Shown here: positions 1 to 6,411 of the stretch, piece after piece
Layout: every line of letters starts with the position of its first letter
Numbering within the stretch: the stretch's first letter is position 1
Assembly: GCA_947623645.1 (NCBI GenBank)
Contig: CANQHK010000027.1
Location: forward strand, 1 to 11,835
Source: an uncultured Bacilli bacterium
Lineage (GTDB): Bacteria; Bacillota_I; Bacilli_A; RF39; UBA660
Direction of reading: 5' to 3'
DNA length: 11,835 nucleotides
Made by a program: the position numbers and the translations under genes
The notes under the pieces: model-generated
Seen by the model: only the letters and a program-made list of their open reading frames with translations
Told to the model about the DNA's origin: nothing
The model's database searches: none

Positions 1-33
1 TACAATTTCTCTTATGAGGAATTGTACTTTTTT
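1..33 (+). terminator. Rho-independent terminator, possibly bidirectional
   Basis: Arms at 1-11 and 16-26 pair at 10 of 11 positions around a TTAT loop. The plus strand continues as CTTTTTT, the usual U-tract. It could end a plus-strand gene lying left of the window. On the minus strand it sits just beyond the spoVAD stop with an A-run before the stem, so it may also end the spoVA unit. The minus-strand T-run, if present, is outside the window. Confidence 0.6.
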
Positions 34-35
34 AA

Positions 36-845
36 TTATCTTAAGTTTTTGGATAAAATTTTAATTAGTTTTAAATAAATAACGATATTATAATTTTGAG
101 AGATATTCATCTGATATTCTGCTTTCATATAATCGATTAAAATCTCTTTCCCATAAAGTCCTAAATCTCCTGTTAAAATTAAATCATAATAACTAGGATC
201 TCGATTTAAATCCGTTAAATGTTGATGAATCGTATCTGCTGCAGCTGGAGCCATAACACTTCCCATATGAAGAGGATCCGTTTGACCCAAATCGTTAATT
301 TTTCCAAGCGTTGCACTTTCTACTTTCACCATACCCTTTTGATTGGTTAAAAGCATTGCTGCACCCCCTGTTGCAGTAAACGTCGCTGTTTTCGGTTTCG
401 GTGCTCCATATTCTGTAGGATTTCGAAATTGTTTTTCACTACTCATATTGTGAGAGGAAGTTGCAACTAAACAATTGTTAATTTTCTTTCCATCTATAAA
501 GTTACTTCCTATAATTAATCCCTCAACACTAGTTGCACAAGCACTATAAATTCCAACAAACGGTAAATTGTACCGAAGAGTAGAATAACAAGAAGAGGTA
601 ATCTGATTCATTAAATCTCCAGAAATCACTAAATCAATTTCTTCCTTTAATTTTCCAGATTTCTTTAATAATAAAGCAAGAGTATCTTCCAAAACCTTCG
701 CTTCTGCCTGCTCCCAAGACTTTTGACCATAGTATAAATCTTGAAATGTTTTATCAAAAGTTTTGGCAAGAGGTCCTTTTCCCTCGTATGGTCCAGCAAT
801 CGTTGCTGTATTTTCTAAATATACATTTTTATATTTGAATGTCAT
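36..845 (-). CDS. spoVAD: Stage V sporulation protein AD, C-terminally truncated
   Basis: SpoVAD is a thiolase/KAS-III-like protein that binds dipicolinic acid (DPA) and belongs to the SpoVA complex moving DPA across the inner forespore membrane in sporulation and germination. Family segments are clear: GDLMNQ near residues 77-82, SACATSVEG around Cys103, SSHNMSSEKQFRNPTEYG near 130-150, and DPLHMGSVMAPAAADT near 190-206. The gene starts 3 nt after the spoVAC stop, with GGGAGGG just before that stop as ribosome binding site, so the two are co-transcribed. The product has 269 residues; the family usually has about 330-345. After roughly residue 248 the conserved Gly/Cys-rich C-terminal part is replaced by a lysine-rich tail (IVIYLKLIKILSKNLR) and a stop. 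A deletion or frameshift is likely, so function is doubtful. The family call is certain; activity is not. Confidence 0.9.
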   Translation of the reverse strand: MTFKYKNVYLENTATIAGPYEGKGPLAKTFDKTFQDLYYGQKSWEQAEAKVLEDTLALLLKKSGKLKEEIDLVISGDLMNQITSSCYSTLRYNLPFVGIYSACATSVEGLIIGSNFIDGKKINNCLVATSSHNMSSEKQFRNPTEYGAPKPKTATFTATGGAAMLLTNQKGMVKVESATLGKINDLGQTDPLHMGSVMAPAAADTIHQHLTDLNRDPSYYDLILTGDLGLYGKEILIDYMKAEYQMNISQNYNIVIYLKLIKILSKNLR

Positions 846-848
846 CTT

Positions 849-1289
849 TTACCCTCCCATAATTATAAGTCTTAGAAGTCCAAAGAACCAAGCTGATACA
901 ACTCCATATAAAATTACACTTCCAGCAAGTTTAAAAACATTGCTCCCAATTCCAAAAATAGGACCCTCTTTTTTATATTCCATTCCTGCACTCATCATTG
1001 AATGAGCAAATCCAGTTATTGGAATAATCAAACCACATTTACAAAAAGTAACCCAGCGATCAAAGAATCCAAGGGCGGTAAAAAGACAAGCTACAAAAAT
1101 TAACGTTACTAGCATAAAAGAAGAAGCATCTTTTGTAGAAACATCAAACCAGACCGTATAAAGTTCTGTTAAAATTTGAGCAATAACCCCAACTAATCCT
1201 CCTGATACAAAGGCAATAAAAGCATTTTGTCCACGGGTTTCTGTCGGTTTATGCTTATCAACAATTTTTTCATACTTCTTTTTTTCCAT
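849..1289 (-). CDS. spoVAC: Stage V sporulation protein AC
   Basis: SpoVAC is a small polytopic membrane protein of the SpoVA channel; in Bacillus it is described as a mechanosensitive DPA-release channel in the inner spore membrane. The product has a charged N-terminus followed by about four hydrophobic segments (IAFVSGGLVGVIAQIL; FMLVTLIFVACLFTALGFF; CGLIIPITGFAHSMMSAG; LAGSVILYGVVSAWFFGLL). The IPITGFAHSM...EYKKEGPIFGIGSNVFKLAG block is the family signature. I chose the ATG at 1289, which begins MEKKKYEK, because GGTGA stands 5 nt before it; an in-frame ATG at 1301 has no visible ribosome binding site. The product is then 146 residues, close to the family length. The stop lies 3 nt before spoVAD. 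A sigma-G-like promoter lies upstream. No spoVAE-like gene is visible. Confidence 0.93.
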   Translation of the reverse strand: MEKKKYEKIVDKHKPTETRGQNAFIAFVSGGLVGVIAQILTELYTVWFDVSTKDASSFMLVTLIFVACLFTALGFFDRWVTFCKCGLIIPITGFAHSMMSAGMEYKKEGPIFGIGSNVFKLAGSVILYGVVSAWFFGLLRLIIMGG

Positions 1290-1304
1290 ATCTATCACCA
1301 TTTC

Positions 1305-1333
1305 TAGTATTTACCAAAGATAAAAAAACATAC
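1305..1333 (-). promoter_or_regulatory. Sigma-G-like promoter of spoVAC-spoVAD
   Basis: Read on the minus strand there is GTATG (1333-1329), a 17-bp spacer, and AATACTA (1311-1305). The sigma-G consensus is roughly GYATR, 17-18 bp, CATNNTA, so only the first base of the -10 differs. spoVA operons are known sigma-G targets. The predicted start of transcription, near 1298, would leave almost no leader before the ATG at 1289, which lowers confidence. Confidence 0.45.
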
Positions 1334-1363
1334 AAAAAAAACTCTATTTTTAAAAAACAGAGT
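1334..1363 (-). terminator. Rho-independent terminator after the SDR gene
   Basis: On the minus strand ACTCTGTTTTT pairs with AAAAATAGAGT (one G-T pair) and is followed by seven or more T. It sits 20 nt past the SDR stop and separates that gene from spoVAC. The stem is A/T-rich and the loop very tight, so efficiency may be modest. Confidence 0.65.
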
Positions 1364-1383
1364 CTTTCAACTTTTAAATTTTT

Positions 1384-2307
1384 TTAACCCATTACCTGCC
1401 CACCATTATTATGAAGAACTTGACCGGTTACATAACTTGAATCATCACTTGCTAAAAATACGAAAGTTGGAGCAAGTTCATAAGGCATCGCCCCACGAGC
1501 CATTGCAGCATCTGCTCCTAAAGATGGAATTTTTTCTTTTACCCAACAAGCTGGTTGTAAAGGTGTCCAGAAAAATCCCGGAGCGATCGCATTTACTCGA
1601 ATATTTTTTAAAGCTAAGTTTCTTGCCAAAGCCCTTGTAAACCCAACGATTGCACCTTTCGTTGTAACATAATCAATTAATTGTGGATTTCCAAAAAAAG
1701 TTGTTACAGAGCTTAAATTAATAATCGATGCTCCACTTTCTAAATAAGGAAGAACTGCTCTAGTTAGATAAAACATACCATAAACATTTACTTTCATCGT
1801 TCGATCAAATTGTTCATCGCTAATATTTTCTAGAGAATCCTGTTGATATTGAACACCAGCATTATTGACTAAAATATCGATTTTTCCAAAAGTACTCAAT
1901 GTTTTTTGAACAATTTCTTGACAAAACTCTTTGGTAGATATATCTCCGGATAAAAGAATACATTCTCCACCCATACACTCAATATAATTTTTCGTATATT
2001 CGGCATCTCGATGTTCATTATAATATGGAATAACGACTTTTGCTCCTTCTTTTACAAAAGCAATTGCAGCTGCTCTTCCAAGTCCACTATCTCCTCCTGT
2101 AATAATTGCAACTTTTCCTTTTAACTTTCCGCTTCCCTTATACTCCGGGTTATCAAAAATAGGAAGAGGATTCATTAAATATTCCATTCCAGGTTGTTCT
2201 GGTTGAGACTGTTCCGGAGCCATAATCTGATATTTCGTTGTTTGCAAACCAATCTTATTATCATAATAATTATAACATTGATTTCCAAATTGATAATCAC
2301 AGTTCAT
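1384..2307 (-). CDS. Short-chain dehydrogenase/reductase, YdaD/YhdF (GSP39) type
   Basis: This is an NAD(P)-dependent oxidoreductase of the classical SDR superfamily; the substrate is unknown. Visible motifs are the Rossmann glycine motif TGGDSGLG (70-77), NNAG (148-151), Asn174, Ser200 (NLSSV), and the catalytic Tyr213-x-x-x-Lys217 in YVTTK, so the active site is complete. The C-terminal DDSSYVTGQVLHNNGGQVMG is typical. An N-terminal extension of about 65 residues, ending in a proline-rich stretch and NPLPIFDN, is a mark of the YdaD/YhdF/YhxD group of Bacillus stress or spore-associated SDRs. The first 20 residues are rich in Tyr, Asn and Cys and may be lineage-specific. The start is supported by GAGGTGG 7 nt upstream. 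The gene lies 34 nt after the 417-residue ORF and may also have its own mother-cell promoter. A spore role is inferred from neighbours only. Confidence 0.9.
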   Translation of the reverse strand: MNCDYQFGNQCYNYYDNKIGLQTTKYQIMAPEQSQPEQPGMEYLMNPLPIFDNPEYKGSGKLKGKVAIITGGDSGLGRAAAIAFVKEGAKVVIPYYNEHRDAEYTKNYIECMGGECILLSGDISTKEFCQEIVQKTLSTFGKIDILVNNAGVQYQQDSLENISDEQFDRTMKVNVYGMFYLTRAVLPYLESGASIINLSSVTTFFGNPQLIDYVTTKGAIVGFTRALARNLALKNIRVNAIAPGFFWTPLQPACWVKEKIPSLGADAAMARGAMPYELAPTFVFLASDDSSYVTGQVLHNNGGQVMG

Positions 2308-2325
2308 ATATTTTCCACCTCGGTA

Positions 2326-2353
2326 TAATATATGAAAAAACTTATGATTGGTT
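2326..2353 (-). promoter_or_regulatory. Possible sigma-K/sigma-E-type promoter of the SDR gene
   Basis: On the minus strand CATATATTA (2334-2326) matches the sigma-K -10 pattern CATANNNTA. AACC (2353-2350) lies 15 bp upstream and resembles the short AC-type -35. The -35 falls inside the end of the upstream gene. The -35 is weakly defined and the spacing is at the short edge, so this is only a suggestion. Confidence 0.3.
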
Positions 2354-3595
2354 ATTTCTTAGATATTTCGTAAGAATTTTGGAAAGATTTTTCGAATAAT
2401 TGCATTGCTCTTCTGCAATTTGGAAACATTCTTTTTTATTTTGATGAAATAATTCAAAAATCTCATTCATATTTTTATCGATCCAAACTTTTGGAGATAG
2501 AAGATCAAATTCTTCCTTTGCTATTTTGTTATTGTGACTTATTTTTATTGCAAATATTTTTAATTCTTGGAGAACAATTTTTATAAATTCATTCTGTTCA
2601 AAATCTTTTTCTATTCTTTCCATAATATCGATCAATTCCACATTTGTAATGCTTCCATCATGAGTAGGATTAATCGTAATTTCTTTTTGTCTTATTTCTT
2701 TTAAATTTTGTTTTAAAGTATGATATACTTCGGTATAGTAATTTAAAAGAATCTTTTCTTTATCTTTTGAAATTTCTATAAAATGGTGTTTTCCATCTCT
2801 CGTTCCACCTCTTAATACAATTGCAGAAATATTCTTTTTATCGCTTAATGAAGAATAGACTCTAGAATGCATAAATAGTGGAATATAGTCTTTTATATTT
2901 AAATCTAAATTTTCAAAACATATTCCATAAAAATAATGAAAATTATCATCCTCTACTATACGGTCAATTCCATAAATTATATTATTGTTTTTGATATATG
3001 CATATTTATCTTCTATATGTTCTTTTTTCTTTAAAAATTTTCCACCTATATAAACTTGTTCAAATTCTTCGTTTCTGTTTTCTGGAAGATTACTTTTAGC
3101 ATAAACTTTTGTCCAAAGATTTTCATGCTCGTTTTCATCATTTATCTCAACATATCTTATAATGAACTTTTTATGTGTTTCTCCTTGATCATTAGTAATT
3201 TCCATTTTTTCAAAAATTAAATCATAGGAACCATCTTGAAAAATTATTTTTATTTTCAGAGGTAGAGTGCTATCCGAAGAATAAATTCTTTCGATGATTA
3301 AATCGTTTTTTATAGCAAAAACTCTGTTATATAAAGTACCTTTTCTAAAAAAGGCATCTATTTCAATACTTCTTGTATAAATAGAAATATAGGTTATATT
3401 CTTTTTACAATCCGTTATTTCTATTTTTAATGGGCTACTTTCTATACTTTTGATTTCGTAATCATCATATCGATTCATATCGATTTCTAGATGAAATAAG
3501 TTTGCGATATTTTCTAAAATACTAGGATCTTTTTGATGCAAAATAGAAGCTTTTTCAAGTATTTCTTTTATTTTTTTTAGTTTTTCTTGGTCCAT
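2342..3595 (-). CDS. Hypothetical protein, 417 residues, no recognised family
   Basis: I do not recognise this protein. It is soluble-looking: no signal peptide and no membrane segment. The N-terminus (residues 1-30) is a charged helix. The middle, about 50-300, is rich in alternating hydrophobic and charged residues and looks beta-rich (for example ITYISIYTRSIEIDAFF, LPLKIKIIFQDGSYDLIFEK). The C-terminal 100 residues look helical, ending with EEQCNYSKNLSKILTKYLRNN. No catalytic motif stands out. The start is well supported by GAGGGGG about 7 nt upstream and an extended -10 promoter. The stop is 34 nt before the SDR gene, so read-through into it is likely. Its place between a SASP gene and the SDR/spoVA genes hints at spore or stress physiology, but that is inference from position. 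Confidence 0.8.
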   Translation of the reverse strand: MDQEKLKKIKEILEKASILHQKDPSILENIANLFHLEIDMNRYDDYEIKSIESSPLKIEITDCKKNITYISIYTRSIEIDAFFRKGTLYNRVFAIKNDLIIERIYSSDSTLPLKIKIIFQDGSYDLIFEKMEITNDQGETHKKFIIRYVEINDENEHENLWTKVYAKSNLPENRNEEFEQVYIGGKFLKKKEHIEDKYAYIKNNNIIYGIDRIVEDDNFHYFYGICFENLDLNIKDYIPLFMHSRVYSSLSDKKNISAIVLRGGTRDGKHHFIEISKDKEKILLNYYTEVYHTLKQNLKEIRQKEITINPTHDGSITNVELIDIMERIEKDFEQNEFIKIVLQELKIFAIKISHNNKIAKEEFDLLSPKVWIDKNMNEIFELFHQNKKECFQIAEEQCNYSKNLSKILTKYLRNNQS

Positions 3596-3618
3596 AGAAA
3601 TCCCCCTCTATAATAATC

Positions 3619-3627
3619 ATTATAGCA
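3619..3627 (-). promoter_or_regulatory. Extended -10 sigma-A promoter of the 417-residue gene
   Basis: On the minus strand TGCTATAAT reads as an extended -10 (TGnTATAAT). No good -35 is seen 17 bp upstream (GAACAA). The transcription start would be near 3612, leaving a short leader that carries GAGGGGG before the ATG at 3595. Confidence 0.55.
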
Positions 3628-3665
3628 TAGTTTAAGAATTTTGTTCTTTCTTTTTATGAATCCAA

Positions 3666-3691
3666 GAAAAAAGGAACAATAAATCGTTCCC
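3666..3691 (-). terminator. Rho-independent terminator of the SASP gene
   Basis: On the minus strand GGAACGA and TTGTTCC pair (one G-T pair) around TTTA, followed by TTTTTT. The stem starts about 14 nt past the SASP stop. Confidence 0.85.
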
Positions 3692-3703
3692 TTTTACTAT
3701 CTA

Positions 3704-3928
3704 TTATCTAGATTGGTTATTATTATAACTTGAAGAAATGTTGTTCATTCCATTTTGTACTAAACGTCTAGTGATTTCTCCACCAACGCTTCCATTAGCA
3801 CGGCTAGTAGCATCTGGACCTAAATTAACTCCGAATTCGTTAGCGATTTCGTATTTCATTTTGTCGATAGCTTGTTTAGCTCCTGGAACTCTCATTTTCA
3901 TTGAGTTAGTGTTGTTATTGTTGCTCAT
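3704..3928 (-). CDS. Alpha/beta-type small acid-soluble spore protein (SASP)
   Basis: Alpha/beta SASPs coat spore DNA in the forespore core and protect it from UV and chemical damage; during germination they are cut by the GPR protease and recycled. The 74-residue product has both conserved blocks: KYEIANEFGVNLGPD (about residues 25-39), which includes the GPR cleavage region around EIANEFG, and GSVGGEITRRLVQ (about 46-58). The Asn-rich ends are low-complexity, as in many SASPs. AGGAGGTG precedes the ATG by 7 nt. A near-consensus sigma-G promoter and a terminator frame it as a single-gene unit. It lies downstream of thiI, as the sspA gene does in B. subtilis. It is a SspA/B/C/D-like paralogue, and which one cannot be told from sequence alone. 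Confidence 0.97.
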   Translation of the reverse strand: MSNNNNTNSMKMRVPGAKQAIDKMKYEIANEFGVNLGPDATSRANGSVGGEITRRLVQNGMNNISSSYNNNQSR

Positions 3929-3951
3929 TTATTTCACCTCCTGTACACTAA

Positions 3952-3981
3952 TAGAATGAGGCAAAAGAGCAAATTTCATAC
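3952..3981 (-). promoter_or_regulatory. Sigma-G (or sigma-F) promoter of the SASP gene
   Basis: On the minus strand GTATG (3981-3977), an 18-bp spacer, then CATTCTA (3958-3952). This fits GYATR-N18-CATNNTA at every defined position. It lies 25 nt before the start codon and just beyond the thiI stop. SASP genes are classical sigma-G targets. Confidence 0.85.
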
Positions 3982-4005
3982 ATATTTTTTATTGGTAATT
4001 ATTTC

Positions 4006-5193
4006 CTAAAATAAATCGTTTGAAAAATCTTCCATTTCTTCTTCGACGACGATGGTTTGATGTGTTTCTACAGCTTCATCAATAAGTTTTGAAAAATCAA
4101 ATTTTTCTTCATTTTCCAGACATTTTTTTAATGTTGGATGAATCACTGGATGTTTTGGAACAAAGACAGTACAACAATCTTCATACGGTAAAATACTAAT
4201 GTCGTAAGTATCGATTTTTTTTGAAAGATCAATAATTTCTAATTTATCAAGACATGCAACCGGTCTTATAACGGGCATATTGGTAACTTGATTAATCACA
4301 GACATACTGTGAAGTGTTTGAGATGCAACCTGTCCAATACTTTCTCCATTCACAATTGCAAGAGCTTTGTATTTTAAAGAAAGTTTTTCCATAATTCGAT
4401 ACATCATTCTTCGCATAATCGTAATGGTATAATCGGAATCACAATTCTTATAAATTTCTTCTTGAATTTTTGTAAAAGAAATAATATGTAAATTAATTTT
4501 ATCTTTGTATTTAGCAAGTTTCTTCGTTAAAGAAATAACTTTTTCTCGCGCATTTAAAGATGTATGAGGAATGGCTTCAAAGTAAACACAGTCGATTGGA
4601 ACTCCTCTTTTTAAAGCAAGATATCCAGCAACGGGAGAATCAATTCCACCGCTTAGCATTAAAAGTGCTTTTTCTTGACACCCGACAGGATAACCTCCAA
4701 GACCATATTGTTTATTGGTATAGATATAAGTATATCCTTTTAAAATTTCGATTTGTAGTAAAACATCAGGAGTATGAACATCTACTTGAATATTTTCGAT
4801 GTTTTTTAGAATGATTCCTCCTATTTGCCGAGAAAATTCTAAACTTGGAGTCGGAAAACTTTTATCACTTCTTTTCGTTTCTACTTTAAATGTATGAAAA
4901 TCTTCTTCTTTCATAACTTCAAGACAAGCCTCTTGAATTGTTTTTATATCCGTTGGAACTTTTCTTGCTACTTGAAAAGTATGTATACCAAAAACTTCCT
5001 GAATTTTCTTTAAAATAATTTCCAAATCTTTTTCTTGGAAAGTAACATACATTCTAGAAATATCTTTTGTAATATGCACATCTAAATTTTTTAATTTTTT
5101 TTGAATATTTTGATACAACGTTTGAATAAAGAATTTCCGATTTCCTTTCTTTGTTGTTAATTCTCCATATTTAATTAAAATTACTCTTTCCAT
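4006..5193 (-). CDS. thiI: tRNA 4-thiouridine synthase ThiI (short form without rhodanese domain)
   Basis: ThiI adenylates uridine 8 of tRNA and transfers sulfur to make 4-thiouridine. The 395-residue product has an N-terminal ferredoxin-like domain (VILIKYGELTTKKGNRKFF), a THUMP domain (about 60-165) and the PP-loop ATPase motif SGGIDSP (181-187), followed by GVPIDCVYFEAIPHTS. It lacks the C-terminal rhodanese domain of the E. coli enzyme, as is usual in Bacilli, where a dedicated cysteine desulfurase delivers sulfur. Such a gene lies 28 nt upstream, so the two form a functional operon. Later conserved parts are AIVNGESIGQVASQT, MPVIRPVACLDKLEI and YEDCCTVFVPKHP. The start has GGTGG 7 nt upstream. 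I see no clear terminator before the SASP promoter. Confidence 0.97.
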   Translation of the reverse strand: MERVILIKYGELTTKKGNRKFFIQTLYQNIQKKLKNLDVHITKDISRMYVTFQEKDLEIILKKIQEVFGIHTFQVARKVPTDIKTIQEACLEVMKEEDFHTFKVETKRSDKSFPTPSLEFSRQIGGIILKNIENIQVDVHTPDVLLQIEILKGYTYIYTNKQYGLGGYPVGCQEKALLMLSGGIDSPVAGYLALKRGVPIDCVYFEAIPHTSLNAREKVISLTKKLAKYKDKINLHIISFTKIQEEIYKNCDSDYTITIMRRMMYRIMEKLSLKYKALAIVNGESIGQVASQTLHSMSVINQVTNMPVIRPVACLDKLEIIDLSKKIDTYDISILPYEDCCTVFVPKHPVIHPTLKKCLENEEKFDFSKLIDEAVETHQTIVVEEEMEDFSNDLF

Positions 5194-5221
5194 TATTTTT
5201 CCACCATTTCTAATTTTTATA

Positions 5222-6352
5222 CTATTTTTGAAAATTTAATTCTTTTATTTTTGTTTTCAAAATTTTTAAAAAATTTTCTAATTCTTCTTTTGTTGTTAAG
5301 TAAGATAAACTGATTCGAATCGAAGTTGAAGAAATTTCTTTTGCTCTTCCCATAGCGTCTAATGAAAGGGAAAGAGAGGAATCTCTACTGCAGGCAGTCT
5401 TCGTAGAAATATAGATTTCTTCTTGCTCTAAAGCATGTAACATTGTTTCTGATTTTATTTTTGGAATACTTAAATTTAAAATATGAGGAAGTGCATCTCT
5501 AGGCGAATTAATGACAACTTCAGGAATTTTTTCCAATTCTTTTCGCAAATACAAATTTTTTTCTTTTACATCTTGATACTTTTCTTCGAAATCTTCGAGT
5601 GCTAATCTTAAAGCCTTAGCAAAAGATACCATTAAACTAACAGCAGGTGTTCCACTTCGAAAATCCGTCTGACTCTTTCCTCCATGAATTAAAGGAACCA
5701 AATTTACATTTTTCTTTTTAATAAGGCAAGCAATTCCTTTTAATCCATAAAATTTATGAGCAGAACAAGTAAACAAATCAATATTATCTAAACAAACCGG
5801 CATTTTTCCAACACTTTGCGTTCCATCGACATGAAAAAATACTTTGGGATAATTTTTCTTTAAAAAGGACCCAATTTTAGAAACATCTTGAATAATTCCA
5901 ACTTCACTATTTACCTGATGAATGCTCACTAAAATCGTATCTTTTCTTAAAACTTTTTCAAGTTCTTCCAAATGAACTTGTCCAAAAGAATCTACTGGAA
6001 CATAATCAATGATAAATCCTTGGCTTTCTAAAAAAGTACAAGTTTCTAAAATGCTGGAATGTTCTAACTTTGTTGTAACAATATGTTTTCCTCTTGTTTG
6101 ATAAAACTGTGCAATTCCTTTTAAAGCCATGTTATTCGCTTCACTAGCACTCGATGTAAAAATAATTTCACTAGGAAGAACAGAAAATAAAGATGCTACT
6201 TGCTCTTCTGCTTTCTCCATAAGTTTTCTTGCGTCCAATCCCAATTTATGTAAACTATTGGCATTTCCTATAAATCTTTCACTACTTTCTACAAAACTAT
6301 CAAGAACTTCTTTTCTTGGTGGCGTTGTTGATGAATAATCTAAATAAATCAT
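5222..6352 (-). CDS. Cysteine desulfurase, NifS/IscS family (NifZ-like partner of ThiI)
   Basis: This is a PLP-dependent class V aminotransferase-fold enzyme that takes sulfur from L-cysteine to form a protein persulfide. Key residues are visible: His98 (KLEHSS), Asp176 and Gln179 in HVDGTQS, the PLP lysine Lys200 in SAHKFYG, and the persulfide-carrying Cys321 in STKTACS within the mobile loop. The C-terminal RISLSYLTTKEELENFL is also typical. The length of 376 residues is usual. Its position directly before thiI, with a 28-nt gap, matches the B. subtilis NifZ-ThiI pair, which serves tRNA 4-thiouridine rather than general Fe-S assembly; no iscU or sufU is seen here. It begins MIYLDYSSTTP with GAGGG just upstream. 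A hairpin lies between it and ezrA, so expression may be partly separate. Confidence 0.95.
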   Translation of the reverse strand: MIYLDYSSTTPPRKEVLDSFVESSERFIGNANSLHKLGLDARKLMEKAEEQVASLFSVLPSEIIFTSSASEANNMALKGIAQFYQTRGKHIVTTKLEHSSILETCTFLESQGFIIDYVPVDSFGQVHLEELEKVLRKDTILVSIHQVNSEVGIIQDVSKIGSFLKKNYPKVFFHVDGTQSVGKMPVCLDNIDLFTCSAHKFYGLKGIACLIKKKNVNLVPLIHGGKSQTDFRSGTPAVSLMVSFAKALRLALEDFEEKYQDVKEKNLYLRKELEKIPEVVINSPRDALPHILNLSIPKIKSETMLHALEQEEIYISTKTACSRDSSLSLSLDAMGRAKEISSTSIRISLSYLTTKEELENFLKILKTKIKELNFQK

Positions 6353-6382
6353 AGTATCCCTCTTTTTCTCTATTATTTTACC

Positions 6383-6411
6383 AAAAAAATAAGTATATTT
6401 CTATACCTATT
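6383..6411 (-). terminator. Terminator or attenuator at the ezrA 3' end
   Basis: On the minus strand AATAGGTATA pairs with TATACTTATT (one G-T pair) around GAAA, followed directly by a T-run. The stem includes the ezrA stop codon. Only 54 nt separate ezrA from the desulfurase gene and no strong promoter is seen there, so partial read-through is plausible. Confidence 0.65.

Noticed and set aside
763..1005. 80-codon plus-strand ORF opposite spoVAC and spoVAD
   Set aside because: Antisense to two well-supported genes, with no family resemblance and no ribosome binding site.
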